Counted from the stretch's first letter, positions 39,288 to 48,317 are shown. The stretch: 64,000 bases of DNA from Acinetobacter populi (GCF_002174125.1 NZ_NEXX01000003.1:261749-325748), one strand, 5' to 3'. Program-made: numbers and translations. Notes: generated from the letters alone by a model not told the origin.

Positions 39288-40568
39288 ATGGCACAAAAGC
39301 ATCGCATCGTGATTGTCGGTGGTGGAGCTGGCGGTCTCGAACTGGCTACTCAACTTGGACAACGTATTGGTAAAAAAAGACATATTCAGATTACCCTGGT
39401 AGACGCTACCCTCACCCATATTTGGAAACCTTTATTACATGAGATTGCCGCTGGAACACTAAATGGTGCCAGCGAAGAAATTAATTATTTCGCCCACGCC
39501 AAAAAAAATCACTATAAATTCCAGCTCGGTTCTCTACAGGATATTGATCGGGAAAATCAGGACATTATTCTGGCCCCACTGGTTCAGGGAGAAATCCAAC
39601 TGGCCGATCAACGTCGAATCCCTTACGACACACTGGTGATTGCGATTGGTTCAACCTCCAACGATTTCGGTACGCCGGGCGCCAAAGAAAACTGTCATTT
39701 TCTCGACAATCGTGCTCAAGCAGATATTTTCCAGCGTGACTTACTCAATCTTTATTTACAGGCCCACGCCCAACCTCGTGAAAAACCGCTAAACATCACC
39801 ATCATTGGTGCAGGTGCTACAGGCGTAGAACTGGCTGCAGAACTACATCAGGCTGCTCAGGATTTTCACCGCTATGGACTAGATGGCATTGATCCGAATA
39901 AAGTAAAAATCAACGTGATTGAAGCCGCCCCTCGAATTTTACCCGCCCTGTCAGAGAAAGTCGCCACTGGTGCATTGCAGCAACTACACAAGTACGGCAT
40001 TCATGTCTATACCCAACACAAAGTTGAAAAAATTGATGCCGAGCGGGTGTATTGTCAGGATGGAAAAACCTTTGATTCCAATCTTAAAGTCTGGGCTGCC
40101 GGCATTAAGGCACCCGCTGTCACACAAAATTTTGGGCTAAGTCTAGATCGGATCGGACGCATCAAAGTCTATGCGACTTTACAAAGTATTGATGATCCCA
40201 AAATATTTGCTTTTGGTGATTGTGCACATTGTCAACCCATCGCCAAACAACCGGTATTGGCACCACGCGCACAGGTTGCCAGTCAACAAGCCGCTTTCCT
40301 GATTGATGCAATTCTGGCAAAGTTAAAAGGGAAATCTTTACCCATGTTTAAATTTACTGATCGTGGTTCACTGGTATCCCTGACACAAAATACCGCCATT
40401 GGTGAGTTATTGGGTAACATTCACGTGGAAGGCCTCATGGCAAAAACCATGTATCACTCGCTCTATCGTGTCCATCAGGCCGCTGTGCTGGGCTATACGC
40501 GTGCCAGTTTGTTGGCTGCCCGGGATCTATTTGGCAAAGGCACCACACCTTTAATTAAGCTACATTAA
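39288..40568 (+). CDS. ndh: Type II NADH:quinone oxidoreductase
   Basis: NDH-2 is a peripheral inner-membrane flavoprotein that passes electrons from NADH to ubiquinone without pumping protons. The 426-residue protein has the FAD motif VGGGAGGLELA, the NADH motif GAGATGVELAAEL, the FAD-contact AFGDCAHC, and a C-terminal membrane-binding region (ALYRVHQAA-like segment YRVHQAAVLGY). A standard terminator follows at 40591-40618. It is a typical length for the family. Confidence 0.94.
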   Translation: MAQKHRIVIVGGGAGGLELATQLGQRIGKKRHIQITLVDATLTHIWKPLLHEIAAGTLNGASEEINYFAHAKKNHYKFQLGSLQDIDRENQDIILAPLVQGEIQLADQRRIPYDTLVIAIGSTSNDFGTPGAKENCHFLDNRAQADIFQRDLLNLYLQAHAQPREKPLNITIIGAGATGVELAAELHQAAQDFHRYGLDGIDPNKVKINVIEAAPRILPALSEKVATGALQQLHKYGIHVYTQHKVEKIDAERVYCQDGKTFDSNLKVWAAGIKAPAVTQNFGLSLDRIGRIKVYATLQSIDDPKIFAFGDCAHCQPIAKQPVLAPRAQVASQQAAFLIDAILAKLKGKSLPMFKFTDRGSLVSLTQNTAIGELLGNIHVEGLMAKTMYHSLYRVHQAAVLGYTRASLLAARDLFGKGTTPLIKLH

Positions 40569-40590
40569 AAATATCGTTACAATTCCAGAG

Positions 40591-40618
40591 AAACATCACC
40601 TTCAAGTGATGTTTTTTT
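40591..40618 (+). terminator. Intrinsic terminator of ndh
   Basis: A perfect 9-bp stem (AAACATCAC at 40591-40599 with 40606-40614) has a 6-base loop and continues into a T run. Confidence 0.87.
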
Positions 40619-40725
40619 ACACTTATTTGCATAAAAGCGCGCTTCTTCATGTAAATTCACTCCCAATTTGCAAATATTCTCTTTATTATATGTTGTTTTA
40701 CAACTCACGATTGGATAGATCGATA

Positions 40726-41208
40726 ATGACAGCTATTGCAAATGACCACGTAGTAAAATTTAACTACACACTAACCAATGGTGAAGGTCAAATTCTTGAT
40801 AAATCAGATGGTCAGCCGCTTGCTTATCTGCATGGTGCAAGCAACATTATTCCAGGTCTGGAAAATGCTTTAACTGGCAAAACTGCTGGTGAAAAACTGA
40901 CTGTGAATGTTCCGGCTGCCGAAGGTTATGGCGAATATCACGCAGAACTGGTACAAGAAGTTCCACGTCAAATGTTCCAAGGTGTTGATAACATTCAACC
41001 TGGTATGCAATTCCAAGCACAAACTGAAGATGGTGTACAAATCGTCACAGTAAAAGATGTACAAGATGAAAATGTAATCATCGATGGCAATCACCCACTT
41101 GCTGGTCAAGACTTAAACTTTGATGTAGAAATCGTTGAAGTTCGTCCTGCAACGCAAGAAGAATTAGATCATGGCCATGTCCATGGTGCAGATGGTCATC
41201 ATCACTAA
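40726..41208 (+). CDS. slyD: FKBP-type peptidyl-prolyl isomerase, SlyD-like
   Basis: This 160-residue prolyl isomerase and chaperone has the SlyD arrangement: an FKBP part (residues 1-70), the inserted-in-flap chaperone domain (EYHAELVQEVPRQMF), and a His-rich metal-binding tail (HGHVHGADGHHH). In E. coli SlyD delivers nickel to hydrogenase and folds proteins. I chose the ATG at 40726, which matches the family N-terminus; earlier in-frame codons encode 40 non-homologous residues. Its own terminator follows at once. Confidence 0.93.
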   Translation: MTAIANDHVVKFNYTLTNGEGQILDKSDGQPLAYLHGASNIIPGLENALTGKTAGEKLTVNVPAAEGYGEYHAELVQEVPRQMFQGVDNIQPGMQFQAQTEDGVQIVTVKDVQDENVIIDGNHPLAGQDLNFDVEIVEVRPATQEELDHGHVHGADGHHH

Positions 41209-41221
41209 TTCTTGCTAAAGT

Positions 41222-41252
41222 AAAAAAACGAGACGCTCCTGTCTCGTTTTTT
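41222..41252 (+). terminator. Intrinsic terminator of slyD
   Basis: A 10-bp stem (AAAACGAGAC at 41225-41234 with 41241-41250) has a 6-base loop and ends in Ts. Confidence 0.87.
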
Positions 41253-41416
41253 ATTGTCCTGTTTTTATTAACCTGATTTTATTAACTGAAACAATTACCT
41301 TAAAGACGTGTAAACACAAACCTTCTGAGTAAAAACTTTAAAATTTACTTTGCTTTTATGACAAATTGCGCTATAGCTTATGTTGAAATAATATAAAAGT
41401 CATGGGAGAGACTCAG

Positions 41417-41848
41417 ATGCTAACAGTCGCGCATGTATTACAAGAGAAAGTAGAACATACAACCTATACCATATCGCCAGATGCAACCGTATTGGAAGCA
41501 ATCAGCTTAATGGCAGACAAAGGTATTGGTGCCCTGATTGTGGTAGAAGAAGAAAATGTGATCGGGATTTTATCAGAACGTGATTACGCACGAAAAGTTG
41601 CACTGATGGAACGTTCTTCTTATGACACCTGTGTCTCAGACATCATGACGCATAAAGTCATCACAGTAGATCCAAAAAATACCGTAGACGAATGTCTAAA
41701 ATTAATGACAAATCGACATTTACGCCATTTGCCTGTGCTTGAGAACGGCAAATTAATTGGGTTGGTCTCAATCGGTGATCTAGTCAAAGGAATTATTCAG
41801 GAACAACAAAACCTGATCGAACAATTGCAAAATTATATTAGTAATTAG
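41417..41848 (+). CDS. Tandem CBS-domain protein
   Basis: This 143-residue protein consists of two CBS domains (about residues 10-65 and 75-130), with the usual GIGALIVVEEENVIGILSERD and HLRHLPVLENGKLIGLVSIGD blocks. Such stand-alone pairs bind adenine nucleotides and regulate partner proteins; the partner is unknown. I chose the ATG at 41417 with a GGGAGAG ribosome binding site rather than the in-frame ATG at 41402, which overlaps that site. Confidence 0.9.
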   Translation: MLTVAHVLQEKVEHTTYTISPDATVLEAISLMADKGIGALIVVEEENVIGILSERDYARKVALMERSSYDTCVSDIMTHKVITVDPKNTVDECLKLMTNRHLRHLPVLENGKLIGLVSIGDLVKGIIQEQQNLIEQLQNYISN

Positions 41849-41875
41849 ATTCGCCAGAATTTTAATTTTATAAAT

Positions 41876-41909
41876 AAAAATGCACCGATTGTGATCGATG
41901 CATTTTTTT
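41876..41909. terminator. Bidirectional terminator between the CBS gene and yceI
   Basis: A hairpin with arms ATGCACCGAT and ATCGATGCAT (one mismatch) is flanked by five As on one side and seven Ts on the other, so it can serve both converging transcripts. Confidence 0.82.
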
Positions 41910-41924
41910 GTTAATTCAGTCAGA

Positions 41925-42506
41925 TTATTTTGCAGCTGAGGCTTCTGTCGTAATATTGACAGTGATTTTATCGCCAACATTGGGTACATAATTGCCAATA
42001 CCAAAAGCGGAACGATCAAATGTTGTGGTCGCATTAAAACCTACAGTTGGGAGCTTCGACATTGGATGGATACCCAATTTATTTAAAGTTGCATCCAAAA
42101 CGACGGGTTTTGTTACACCTTTAACTGTCAGATCACCAGTGATTTTGAAATGTTTTTTGTCTTTGGTTTCAACTTTAGTACTTTTAAACGTAATATTTGG
42201 AAATTTTGCAGCATTAAACCATGCTTCTTCCTGAAATTCCTGATCCAGTGCTTTCACATTGGTGTTCACGCTACTGATCGGAATAATCACGTCAACTGAA
42301 GATTTTGCCGGGTTTGCCTCATCCACCTGAATTACACCCTGAATATCGCTAAAATTTGCACTCGGTGTAGAAAATCCAAAATGGTTCCAAGAAAATACTG
42401 TCGCTGTATGTGTAGGATCAATTTTATAATCTACTGGTGCTGCCAATGCGAAATTAGACCCTACTGCCACCAATAAACCCAAAGATAATGCTTTTAAACC
42501 TTTCAT
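41925..42506 (-). CDS. yceI: YceI-family periplasmic lipid-binding protein
   Basis: This 193-residue exported protein has a signal peptide (MKGLKALSLGLLVAVGS, cleaved near ALAAP) and a lipocalin-like YceI domain that binds isoprenoids or fatty acids. Typical segments are DPTHTATVFSWNHFGF and VTKPVVLDATL. I start at the ATG at 42506; a TTG at 42518 in frame is less likely. The expression of family members responds to pH and oxidative stress in E. coli; here the 446-base upstream region is shared with a porin gene. Confidence 0.92.
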   Translation of the reverse strand: MKGLKALSLGLLVAVGSNFALAAPVDYKIDPTHTATVFSWNHFGFSTPSANFSDIQGVIQVDEANPAKSSVDVIIPISSVNTNVKALDQEFQEEAWFNAAKFPNITFKSTKVETKDKKHFKITGDLTVKGVTKPVVLDATLNKLGIHPMSKLPTVGFNATTTFDRSAFGIGNYVPNVGDKITVNITTEASAAK

Positions 42507-42952
42507 TTTTTCACTCAACTTAAATTAATTTTGATGTGTTAATTGTAGTTAAACTATATGCTAAATATTAGCCAATGTTCAAAACACTCTGTTTTATTTT
42601 TGCAACATCAACATTTTTCAAGCAGAAATGAATAGCTTTTACGCATTTTATTTACAATACAAAATCAGCATTAGCATGATAAAGCATCTGGATTTTTTTA
42701 AATCAATCGCGGGAACAACCGGTGATAAAATCAAAAAACACAGATATCCATATGATTATAAATAATATTTCTAAAATTAGTCTATCAATTAACCACACCT
42801 TTGTCATCTAACTGTCATGAATGTTTCATGTCAATGTCATATTCATTGCTGATACTGCTTAGCAAGTTCGTAAGCTTATGTAAAATTATGTTGCATAAGA
42901 TAATCGAGAAATAAAGTGATTAGGTAAGACCTAAATTTTGGAGAATATTTCA
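42507..42952. other. Divergent region between yceI and the porin gene
   Basis: This region is A+T-rich and should hold both promoters. Near the porin there is a short inverted repeat CTTATG/CATAAG around 42874-42900. A 45-codon open frame at 42628-42765 (plus) has only a weak AGCAGA site before it and was not accepted as a gene. Confidence 0.45.
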
Positions 42953-44014
42953 ATGAAAAAATTGCTTCTCGCTACCGCAGTTGCAACATTATGTGTAAGT
43001 ACTGCTCAAGCAGCACCAACACTTTATGGTAAATTACACGTAAGTTTAGACCAAGTAGATAACAATGATTATGCTGGTAATAATCAAACTGCGTTAAACT
43101 CTAACGCATCGCGTATTGGGGTAAAAGGCGACGAGAAACTTACGGACAATATTTCTGTTGTATATTTAGCAGAATGGTCAATTGATACTGATGGTTCAGG
43201 CTCTGACGCCAACTTAGGCGCACGTAACCGTTTCCTTGGCTTAAAATTTGCCAACGTCGGGACATTAAAAGCTGGTAAATACGATTCTTATCTAAAAACT
43301 GCTGCTGGTAGCAACCAAGACATCTTTAATGACCACACTGTTCTGGATATGACTGCTGTTCTTGCAGGTGAAGATCGTTTAAACAACGTAATTGGTTTTG
43401 AAACTGATAAAAACCTGTTAGGTGGCGTACAGTTTAACATTATGCTACAACAAGGTGAAAGTTCTACTGATAGCGCAGCACTAGGCCAAAAAGGTAAACG
43501 CGATGGTCTTGGTGATGGTATCTCTACTTCTGTAAGCTATGATAATAAAGATATCGGTCTGGCTGTTGCACTTGCTGGTAACTTTGGTATCGCTAGTAAA
43601 TATAATGGTGTAGGCCTTTCAGGTATTTTCAGTGATGCATATCGTCTGACTGGTTCTTATGACTTTAGTAATGCTGGTGTTAAAGGTCTTGTCGTTGGTG
43701 GATTATGGCAACATGCTGAACCATCTGATAATACTGTTCCTGATTATAGCGGCCTGGAAGAAGATGCTTACAGCATTACTGCTGCCTATGCAATTCCTTC
43801 TACCCCATGGAAAGTAAAAGCAGAATATGTTTCCGCTGAAACTTCTCGTGATGGCGCATCAGATCGTACTATTGATCAATATGGCGTAGGCGTAGACTAT
43901 AGCCTGAATAAACAAACTCGTGTTTATGGTGTTCTTGCTCAACAGAAAAAAGACTGGTTAGCATCTGATGACAAGAAAACTGTATTTGGTTTAGGTATGG
44001 AATATAACTTCTAA
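42953..44014 (+). CDS. Outer-membrane porin (general Gram-negative porin family)
   Basis: This 353-residue outer-membrane protein has a cleavable signal peptide (MKKLLLATAVATLCVS, cleaved at AQA|AP), begins with TLYGKLHVSLDQVDN and ends in FGLGMEYNF with a terminal Phe, the BAM targeting signal. It belongs to the neisserial/general porin family (Porin_4) and likely forms a trimeric 16-strand barrel. I chose the ATG at 42953 behind a GGAG site; the TTG at 42938 is that site itself. Codon use is biased to frequent codons, suggesting high expression. Its substrate specificity cannot be told. Confidence 0.9.
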   Translation: MKKLLLATAVATLCVSTAQAAPTLYGKLHVSLDQVDNNDYAGNNQTALNSNASRIGVKGDEKLTDNISVVYLAEWSIDTDGSGSDANLGARNRFLGLKFANVGTLKAGKYDSYLKTAAGSNQDIFNDHTVLDMTAVLAGEDRLNNVIGFETDKNLLGGVQFNIMLQQGESSTDSAALGQKGKRDGLGDGISTSVSYDNKDIGLAVALAGNFGIASKYNGVGLSGIFSDAYRLTGSYDFSNAGVKGLVVGGLWQHAEPSDNTVPDYSGLEEDAYSITAAYAIPSTPWKVKAEYVSAETSRDGASDRTIDQYGVGVDYSLNKQTRVYGVLAQQKKDWLASDDKKTVFGLGMEYNF

Positions 44015-44035
44015 TCCTGATCCTTGATTATTCTT

Positions 44036-44066
44036 AAAACCCCGGTCATATGGCCGGGGTTTTTCT
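44036..44066 (+). terminator. Intrinsic terminator of the porin gene
   Basis: A perfect 10-bp GC-rich stem (AAAACCCCGG at 44036-44045 with 44054-44063) has an 8-base loop and a T run, as expected for a highly expressed gene. Confidence 0.92.
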
Positions 44067-44083
44067 TTTATGGCAAAACACAT

Positions 44084-44113
44084 AAAAAAAAGCCTTATAT
44101 TAAATAAGGCTTT
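44084..44113 (-). terminator. Intrinsic terminator of the YidB-like gene
   Basis: A 10-bp stem (AAAGCCTTAT at 44089-44098 with 44104-44113) has a 5-base loop. On the minus strand it is followed by a T run. Confidence 0.82.
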
Positions 44114-44134
44114 ATCAAAACATTCTATTAATTT

Positions 44135-44788
44135 TTATTTCTTTAAAAATCCAGACACCAGATTCAATACATTCTGAATATCATTATCTGCTTCCTGCTG
44201 ATTACTTTGTTCACCCTTTGGCGTTAAAGAATCAATTACCTGAGGTAAAGCCGCTGCAATAGCCGCATAGATATTTTGAGTCGGGACATTGGTTTCCTCA
44301 GCAACTTTTGCAACATCCTGCTCATCAAATAACTGCTGGACTTGCTGCTGTGGAATCGGAGTGTTTTCTGGTGCTTCCGGACTTACCCAAGATTGGACTT
44401 GTCCACCCAACCCAGCTTGTTGTAATTTGGATAAAGCACCTTGTAAACCACCCTGTTTTTGGATCCATGCCAGAATAATTGGCAACACTGCTACCAATAA
44501 TGCCGATGTACCGCCACCAGCCGCCGCTGTATTACTGCGCCCACCTTGCTGGCCTAACTGACCTAGCACCGAACCGAGAATACCACCAAGACCAGATTGT
44601 GATGATGTATTACCATTATTGGTATTACTGGTCTGGTTAGCACTCCCCTGATTCATCACCTGACCCAAAACCGAGCCTAAAATTCCACCTAATCCCGAAC
44701 CTGATGACTGTGATTGATTTTGCTGGTTGGTTTGTCCACCCAATGCTTGCTTTGCCAAAACTTCAACTAAATCTGATAAATTAGACAT
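44135..44788 (-). CDS. YidB/DUF937-like protein with internal glycine-rich repeats
   Basis: This 217-residue protein contains two copies of SGLGGILGSVLGQ (residues 31-43 and 65-77), separated by Asn/Gln/Ser-rich linkers, a hydrophobic AAAGGGTSALLVAVLPIILAW stretch, and a YidB-like PQQQVQQLFDEQDVAKVAEE region. The family has no established function. I chose the ATG at 44788 with GGGA eight bases upstream rather than two ATGs just before it, which overlap that site. No partner gene is obvious. Confidence 0.72.
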   Translation of the reverse strand: MSNLSDLVEVLAKQALGGQTNQQNQSQSSGSGLGGILGSVLGQVMNQGSANQTSNTNNGNTSSQSGLGGILGSVLGQLGQQGGRSNTAAAGGGTSALLVAVLPIILAWIQKQGGLQGALSKLQQAGLGGQVQSWVSPEAPENTPIPQQQVQQLFDEQDVAKVAEETNVPTQNIYAAIAAALPQVIDSLTPKGEQSNQQEADNDIQNVLNLVSGFLKK

Positions 44789-44920
44789 TTTCATTCCCAT
44801 CATTGTTATCTATCACATTACACTCCGAGCCGATCAAGAATGCAATTAAATACTGTAAGTAAGTATGAACATGAAGAGAGTTAAATAATTAGAGACTTCT
44901 GCAAAGTTTAAGGATATGGC

Positions 44921-45382
44921 CTACCAGCGATATTTATCCCAGTTTTCCGGATTGGCCCAAAATTTTGAATTAAACCAGTCTGGCACATGCTTATAGGTCA
45001 GAATATTAAATTGCCAGATGTGTACCGGGCTATTTTCCGGAACAGCTTCTAACAATTGATTAAAACCCAAAGCACGTAATTGTTTTTCTAGCCCAATATC
45101 CGCCAGCACAATAATTTTTTTGGCAAATAAATCCCTTAACCGAACCAGTGCATGATCAATCGCAATTATATTTTCCGGCTGAATATTTTCCTGTTTGATC
45201 AAATTAACCACTGCAAGATCATAGCGCTGAGCAAATGGCAGATTTAACACCTGCTTTAAGCTACAATATTGCCATTGTCCCTCCCAATTTGACTGCGGTT
45301 CGATATCTACTGTCATCGCCGTATTCACTTTTTCTTCTGCAAGCAATTGCAGCAAGAATGGGATAAAATCGAAATCCGCCAT
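44921..45382 (-). CDS. Conserved DUF6231-like protein
   Basis: This 153-residue protein is seen in Acinetobacter and Pseudomonas relatives without known function. It looks like a degenerate Rossmann/methyltransferase-type fold with strands such as YDLAVVNLI and IIVLADIG, and a Trp-rich C-terminus (WFNSKFWANPENWDKYRW). The ATG at 45382 has an AAGGA ribosome binding site; longer in-frame starts run into the divergent DUF2797 gene. Family assignment is by overall resemblance only. Confidence 0.7.
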   Translation of the reverse strand: MADFDFIPFLLQLLAEEKVNTAMTVDIEPQSNWEGQWQYCSLKQVLNLPFAQRYDLAVVNLIKQENIQPENIIAIDHALVRLRDLFAKKIIVLADIGLEKQLRALGFNQLLEAVPENSPVHIWQFNILTYKHVPDWFNSKFWANPENWDKYRW

Positions 45383-45412
45383 GTTTGAAATCCTTAAAAG
45401 TCGAGCAAAGCA

Positions 45413-46261
45413 ATGGAATATAAAGGCATTTGTCATAAAATGCAGGCACTGGTTAGTCCTGTACCCACGCAAACGAACGCCACTCCTAGCCATGTTGAGT
45501 ATAAATTTGTTTTAGATCAATTCAATACCGATTTGATGCATTTAATTGGTGAAAACATACAATTAGAATGGACTGGTCGTATTTTCTGCGTTTCCTGTGG
45601 TGCAAAAACACCAAAGTCATATTCTCAAGGGCATTGTTTTAAATGTTTTAAAACCAAAGCCGAATGTGATATGTGTATTTTAAAACCAGAAACCTGCCAT
45701 TATCATCTTGGTACCTGTCGCGAAGAAAGCTTTGCACAAAATGTCTGCTTTCAGCCACACATTGTTTATCTTGCCAACTCCAGTGCCTTAAAAGTCGGCA
45801 TTACCCGTATTGTCAATATGCCAACACGCTGGCTGGATCAGGGCGCTACACAGGCCCTACCAATCATGAAAGTTGGTTCCCGTCGTATGTCCGGCTATGT
45901 CGAGGTTTTGCTCGCAGAAATGATTTCGGATAAAACCGACTGGCGCAAACTCCTTAAAGGCGAAGCAGAACCACTGGATTTGCAGGAAGAAAAAGAGCAG
46001 TTGCTGGATCAATTCCATATGGAACTGGCAGGACTGGCCAATGAATTTCCAGATGATGAATTAAATTTTCTGGATGCAGAACCACACGAATTTATTTATC
46101 CGGTCAATCAATATCCTGTGAAAATTACTAGCCACAATCTGGATAAAACACCCATCATTCAGGGAAAATTACAGGGTATTAAAGGACAATATCTAATTAT
46201 GGATACTGGCGTGATTAATATCCGTAAATATTCAGGCTATGAACTGATTTTACGCACTTGA
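45413..46261 (+). CDS. DUF2797 protein, GIY-YIG-like with cysteine clusters
   Basis: This protein of 282 residues (273 if the ATG at 45440 is used) contains two zinc-type cysteine clusters, CVSCGAK and CFKCFKTKAECDMC, then YLANSSALKVGITR, which resembles the GIY-YIG nuclease core, and a C-terminal beta domain. No function is established for DUF2797. It is divergent from the DUF6231-like gene, 30 bases apart, so the two share a promoter region. The ATG at 45440 (MQALVSP) may be the better start, but neither has a clear ribosome binding site. Confidence 0.8.
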   Translation: MEYKGICHKMQALVSPVPTQTNATPSHVEYKFVLDQFNTDLMHLIGENIQLEWTGRIFCVSCGAKTPKSYSQGHCFKCFKTKAECDMCILKPETCHYHLGTCREESFAQNVCFQPHIVYLANSSALKVGITRIVNMPTRWLDQGATQALPIMKVGSRRMSGYVEVLLAEMISDKTDWRKLLKGEAEPLDLQEEKEQLLDQFHMELAGLANEFPDDELNFLDAEPHEFIYPVNQYPVKITSHNLDKTPIIQGKLQGIKGQYLIMDTGVINIRKYSGYELILRT

Positions 46262-46279
46262 TTGTAAGAAAATAAACAT

Positions 46280-46315
46280 AAAGTCCACCATTAGATAGCG
46301 TGGACTTTTTTATTT
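46280..46315. terminator. Bidirectional intrinsic terminator
   Basis: A perfect 9-bp stem (AAAGTCCAC at 46280-46288 with 46300-46308) is followed by a T run. It separates the DUF2797 gene from the convergent small exported protein gene. Confidence 0.85.
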
Positions 46316-46558
46316 TTCAATTAGAATTACTACCACTCGATGATCAAGTTCAATTTTAGTAACCCTATATCCCTTTTTTTGAATATCTGACCAAGTCATT
46401 CGGCCATCCTGCTCAACACCGGCACAAATAAAAGTCATATCAGTAAAATTAAAATCTTTTGGAGCAGGTTTCCCACCTAAACATGAGGTTTTATCATTTG
46501 CAAATACTGAACTAGAAAGAATTAGCCCACTAATAACAAATAAGATATTTTTTTTCAT
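46310..46558 (-). CDS. Small exported protein of unknown function
   Basis: This 82-residue protein has a typical signal peptide (MKKNILFVISGLILSSSVFA|ND). The mature part has two cysteines (KTSCLGG and TFICAGVEQ) that could form a disulfide, and a C-terminal strand-rich segment. It matches nothing I can name. An AGGGTG ribosome binding site lies six bases before the ATG, and it begins 14 bases after the end of the ghrB-like gene, so it may be in that transcript. Confidence 0.7.
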   Translation of the reverse strand: MKKNILFVISGLILSSSVFANDKTSCLGGKPAPKDFNFTDMTFICAGVEQDGRMTWSDIQKKGYRVTKIELDHRVVVILIEK

Positions 46559-46572
46559 ATAACACCCTATAT

Positions 46573-47541
46573 TTATTGCACAAAATATTTCGGTTGTGCA
46601 CCATTTAATTTTAAAACCAGATTTTCATAGGCCAGTTTATTCATGGCATAACGCGTCGCCTGAGTTGCAGAACCAATATGTGGGGTTACTACAATATTAT
46701 CCAGCTCAAACAGTGGTGATTCAGTTAATGGTTCTTTCTCAAATACATCCAACCCTGCTGCAAAAATTTGTTTCTGCTTTAATGCCTGATATAACGCATG
46801 TTCATCAATCACTGCACCACGAGAAATATTGACCAAAACTGCATGAGATTGCATCAGCGCAAACTCTTGAGTCGAAATCAGATGTCGGGTTTGTGCATTT
46901 AAATCGACCGCAACGACCACAAAGTCGGATTGGGTAAGTAATTCCTGCAAACTTAAAAACTGTGCTTTAAATGCATCGGCAACTTCGATTTTTTCACGGC
47001 GTCCATGATAGACAATATTCATATTAAAGCCATAATAAGCACGGCGGGCAATGGCAGCACCAATATGACCAAGTCCAATAATGCCGAGTGTTTTATTATG
47101 AATATCCATACCAAACTGTGCCGGTGCAACAGTACGTTGCCATTGTCCCTGTCTGGTCCATTGATCCAGTTCGGCAATGCGGCGAGCTGCACTCATCAAT
47201 AAGCCAAAAGCAGTATCCGCTGTGGTTTCGGTAAGCACATGTGGCGTATGTGCCAATGTAATGCCTCGTTCTTTTAGATAGGCTAGATCATAATTATCAT
47301 AACCGACACTGACGCTGGAAATAATCTCTAAATGCTGGGCCGTTTCAAGCTGGGCTTGTCCCAATACTCGTCCGGCACCAATCATGCCATGTACGTCCAC
47401 AACTGCATTACGAATTTGTTGGTTTACATCACCCAGTTGATCACTTAATTTGGGATCGATTTTCACCACATCAAATTGTTGTTTGAGTTTTTCTTCAAAC
47501 TCCGGAAAAATCTGGCTAAAAATAACAACTTTCTTTTTCAT
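46573..47541 (-). CDS. ghrB: Glyoxylate/2-ketogluconate reductase (GhrB-like 2-hydroxyacid dehydrogenase)
   Basis: This 322-residue NAD(P)H-dependent reductase of 2-keto acids has the D-isomer 2-hydroxyacid dehydrogenase fold. The Rossmann motif is GIIGLGHIGAAIARR, the substrate loop is SVSVGYDNYD, and the catalytic Arg, Glu and His fall in NISRGAVID, KEPLTESPL and TPHIGSATQ. It most resembles GhrB, which reduces glyoxylate, hydroxypyruvate and 2-keto-gluconate. The exact substrate is not decidable from sequence alone. Confidence 0.88.
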   Translation of the reverse strand: MKKKVVIFSQIFPEFEEKLKQQFDVVKIDPKLSDQLGDVNQQIRNAVVDVHGMIGAGRVLGQAQLETAQHLEIISSVSVGYDNYDLAYLKERGITLAHTPHVLTETTADTAFGLLMSAARRIAELDQWTRQGQWQRTVAPAQFGMDIHNKTLGIIGLGHIGAAIARRAYYGFNMNIVYHGRREKIEVADAFKAQFLSLQELLTQSDFVVVAVDLNAQTRHLISTQEFALMQSHAVLVNISRGAVIDEHALYQALKQKQIFAAGLDVFEKEPLTESPLFELDNIVVTPHIGSATQATRYAMNKLAYENLVLKLNGAQPKYFVQ

Positions 47542-47570
47542 GGCAGTACTCGGTATGTATGCGAAATAAA

Positions 47571-48317
47571 CTATTCAACAGCATAAATCAGCGGATAAAG
47601 TTTCTGCCATAATGCCCGTTTTTGCTCTGGTGAATCAATTAATTGTTGTAATGAAGCACATTGATTATTTTTTAATGAATCCTGTTGCAATAAATCATCA
47701 TCGAATTGACTCAATATCAAATCACCAAGACAAATCAAAGTCTTTCTAGCATGAATTGCAAAAAAGCCCTGTAAATAACTTTTCACCATCAAATCATTAC
47801 TCTCCCAACTTTGGATATGTAATGGCCATTTCAACAGATGATGCTCGGCAAAACAGGCTTTTTGTATATTCAAAAACAACTTACGCTGTAGTTCGCTTGT
47901 GATCTCGGCAAAAATTAAAAAATTCTCGTGCACCAAGACATCAAACTGAAATTCAATTGTTTGGGAAACTGTTGTATTTTCAATAATTTCAAGATCATTT
48001 TTTAATGACGGTGAAATATCGACATTGGATGCTTTGACTTGAATTTGTGATGTCGTATGATCTGATAACTGTACCGTATTGTCATGTCCTACAACTTTTT
48101 GCAGATTGATTGTAGAAGCTTCAATCTTATTTTCACGACTATTATTCGTAGGAAGAATGGTCTGCTGTGTTGGCATTGCCCTGTCTAAGGACGGATCAAT
48201 CTCAATTGATTGATCACGCCATAGCACATCCACACTTTTTTTCGCCGTAATCTGCTGTCTGGGAATCCAGTGTCGGATTCCCATTTGTTGTAAAAGCAAC
48301 TGCTGGCGATTCAACAT
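47571..48317 (-). CDS. Candidate DNA polymerase III psi subunit (HolD-like)
   Basis: The first 17 residues align with E. coli psi without a gap: R4, Q10, Q11, G13, I14 and W17 are identical (LLLQQMGIRHW here, WQLQQLGITQW there). In E. coli this peptide docks psi onto the gamma/tau clamp-loader collar. The C-terminal SPEQKRALWQKLYPL resembles the final helix of psi. Between them lies a long, poorly conserved middle, making 248 residues instead of 137. The start overlaps the leuA stop by one base (TAATG), so translation is coupled. If not psi, it is an unknown Acinetobacter protein. Confidence 0.6.
   Translation of the reverse strand: MLNRQQLLLQQMGIRHWIPRQQITAKKSVDVLWRDQSIEIDPSLDRAMPTQQTILPTNNSRENKIEASTINLQKVVGHDNTVQLSDHTTSQIQVKASNVDISPSLKNDLEIIENTTVSQTIEFQFDVLVHENFLIFAEITSELQRKLFLNIQKACFAEHHLLKWPLHIQSWESNDLMVKSYLQGFFAIHARKTLICLGDLILSQFDDDLLQQDSLKNNQCASLQQLIDSPEQKRALWQKLYPLIYAVE

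Noticed and set aside
42628..42765. 45-codon plus-strand frame between yceI and the porin gene
   Set aside because: Only a weak AGCAGA precedes it, the composition is random-like, and it would cross the promoter region of the porin.
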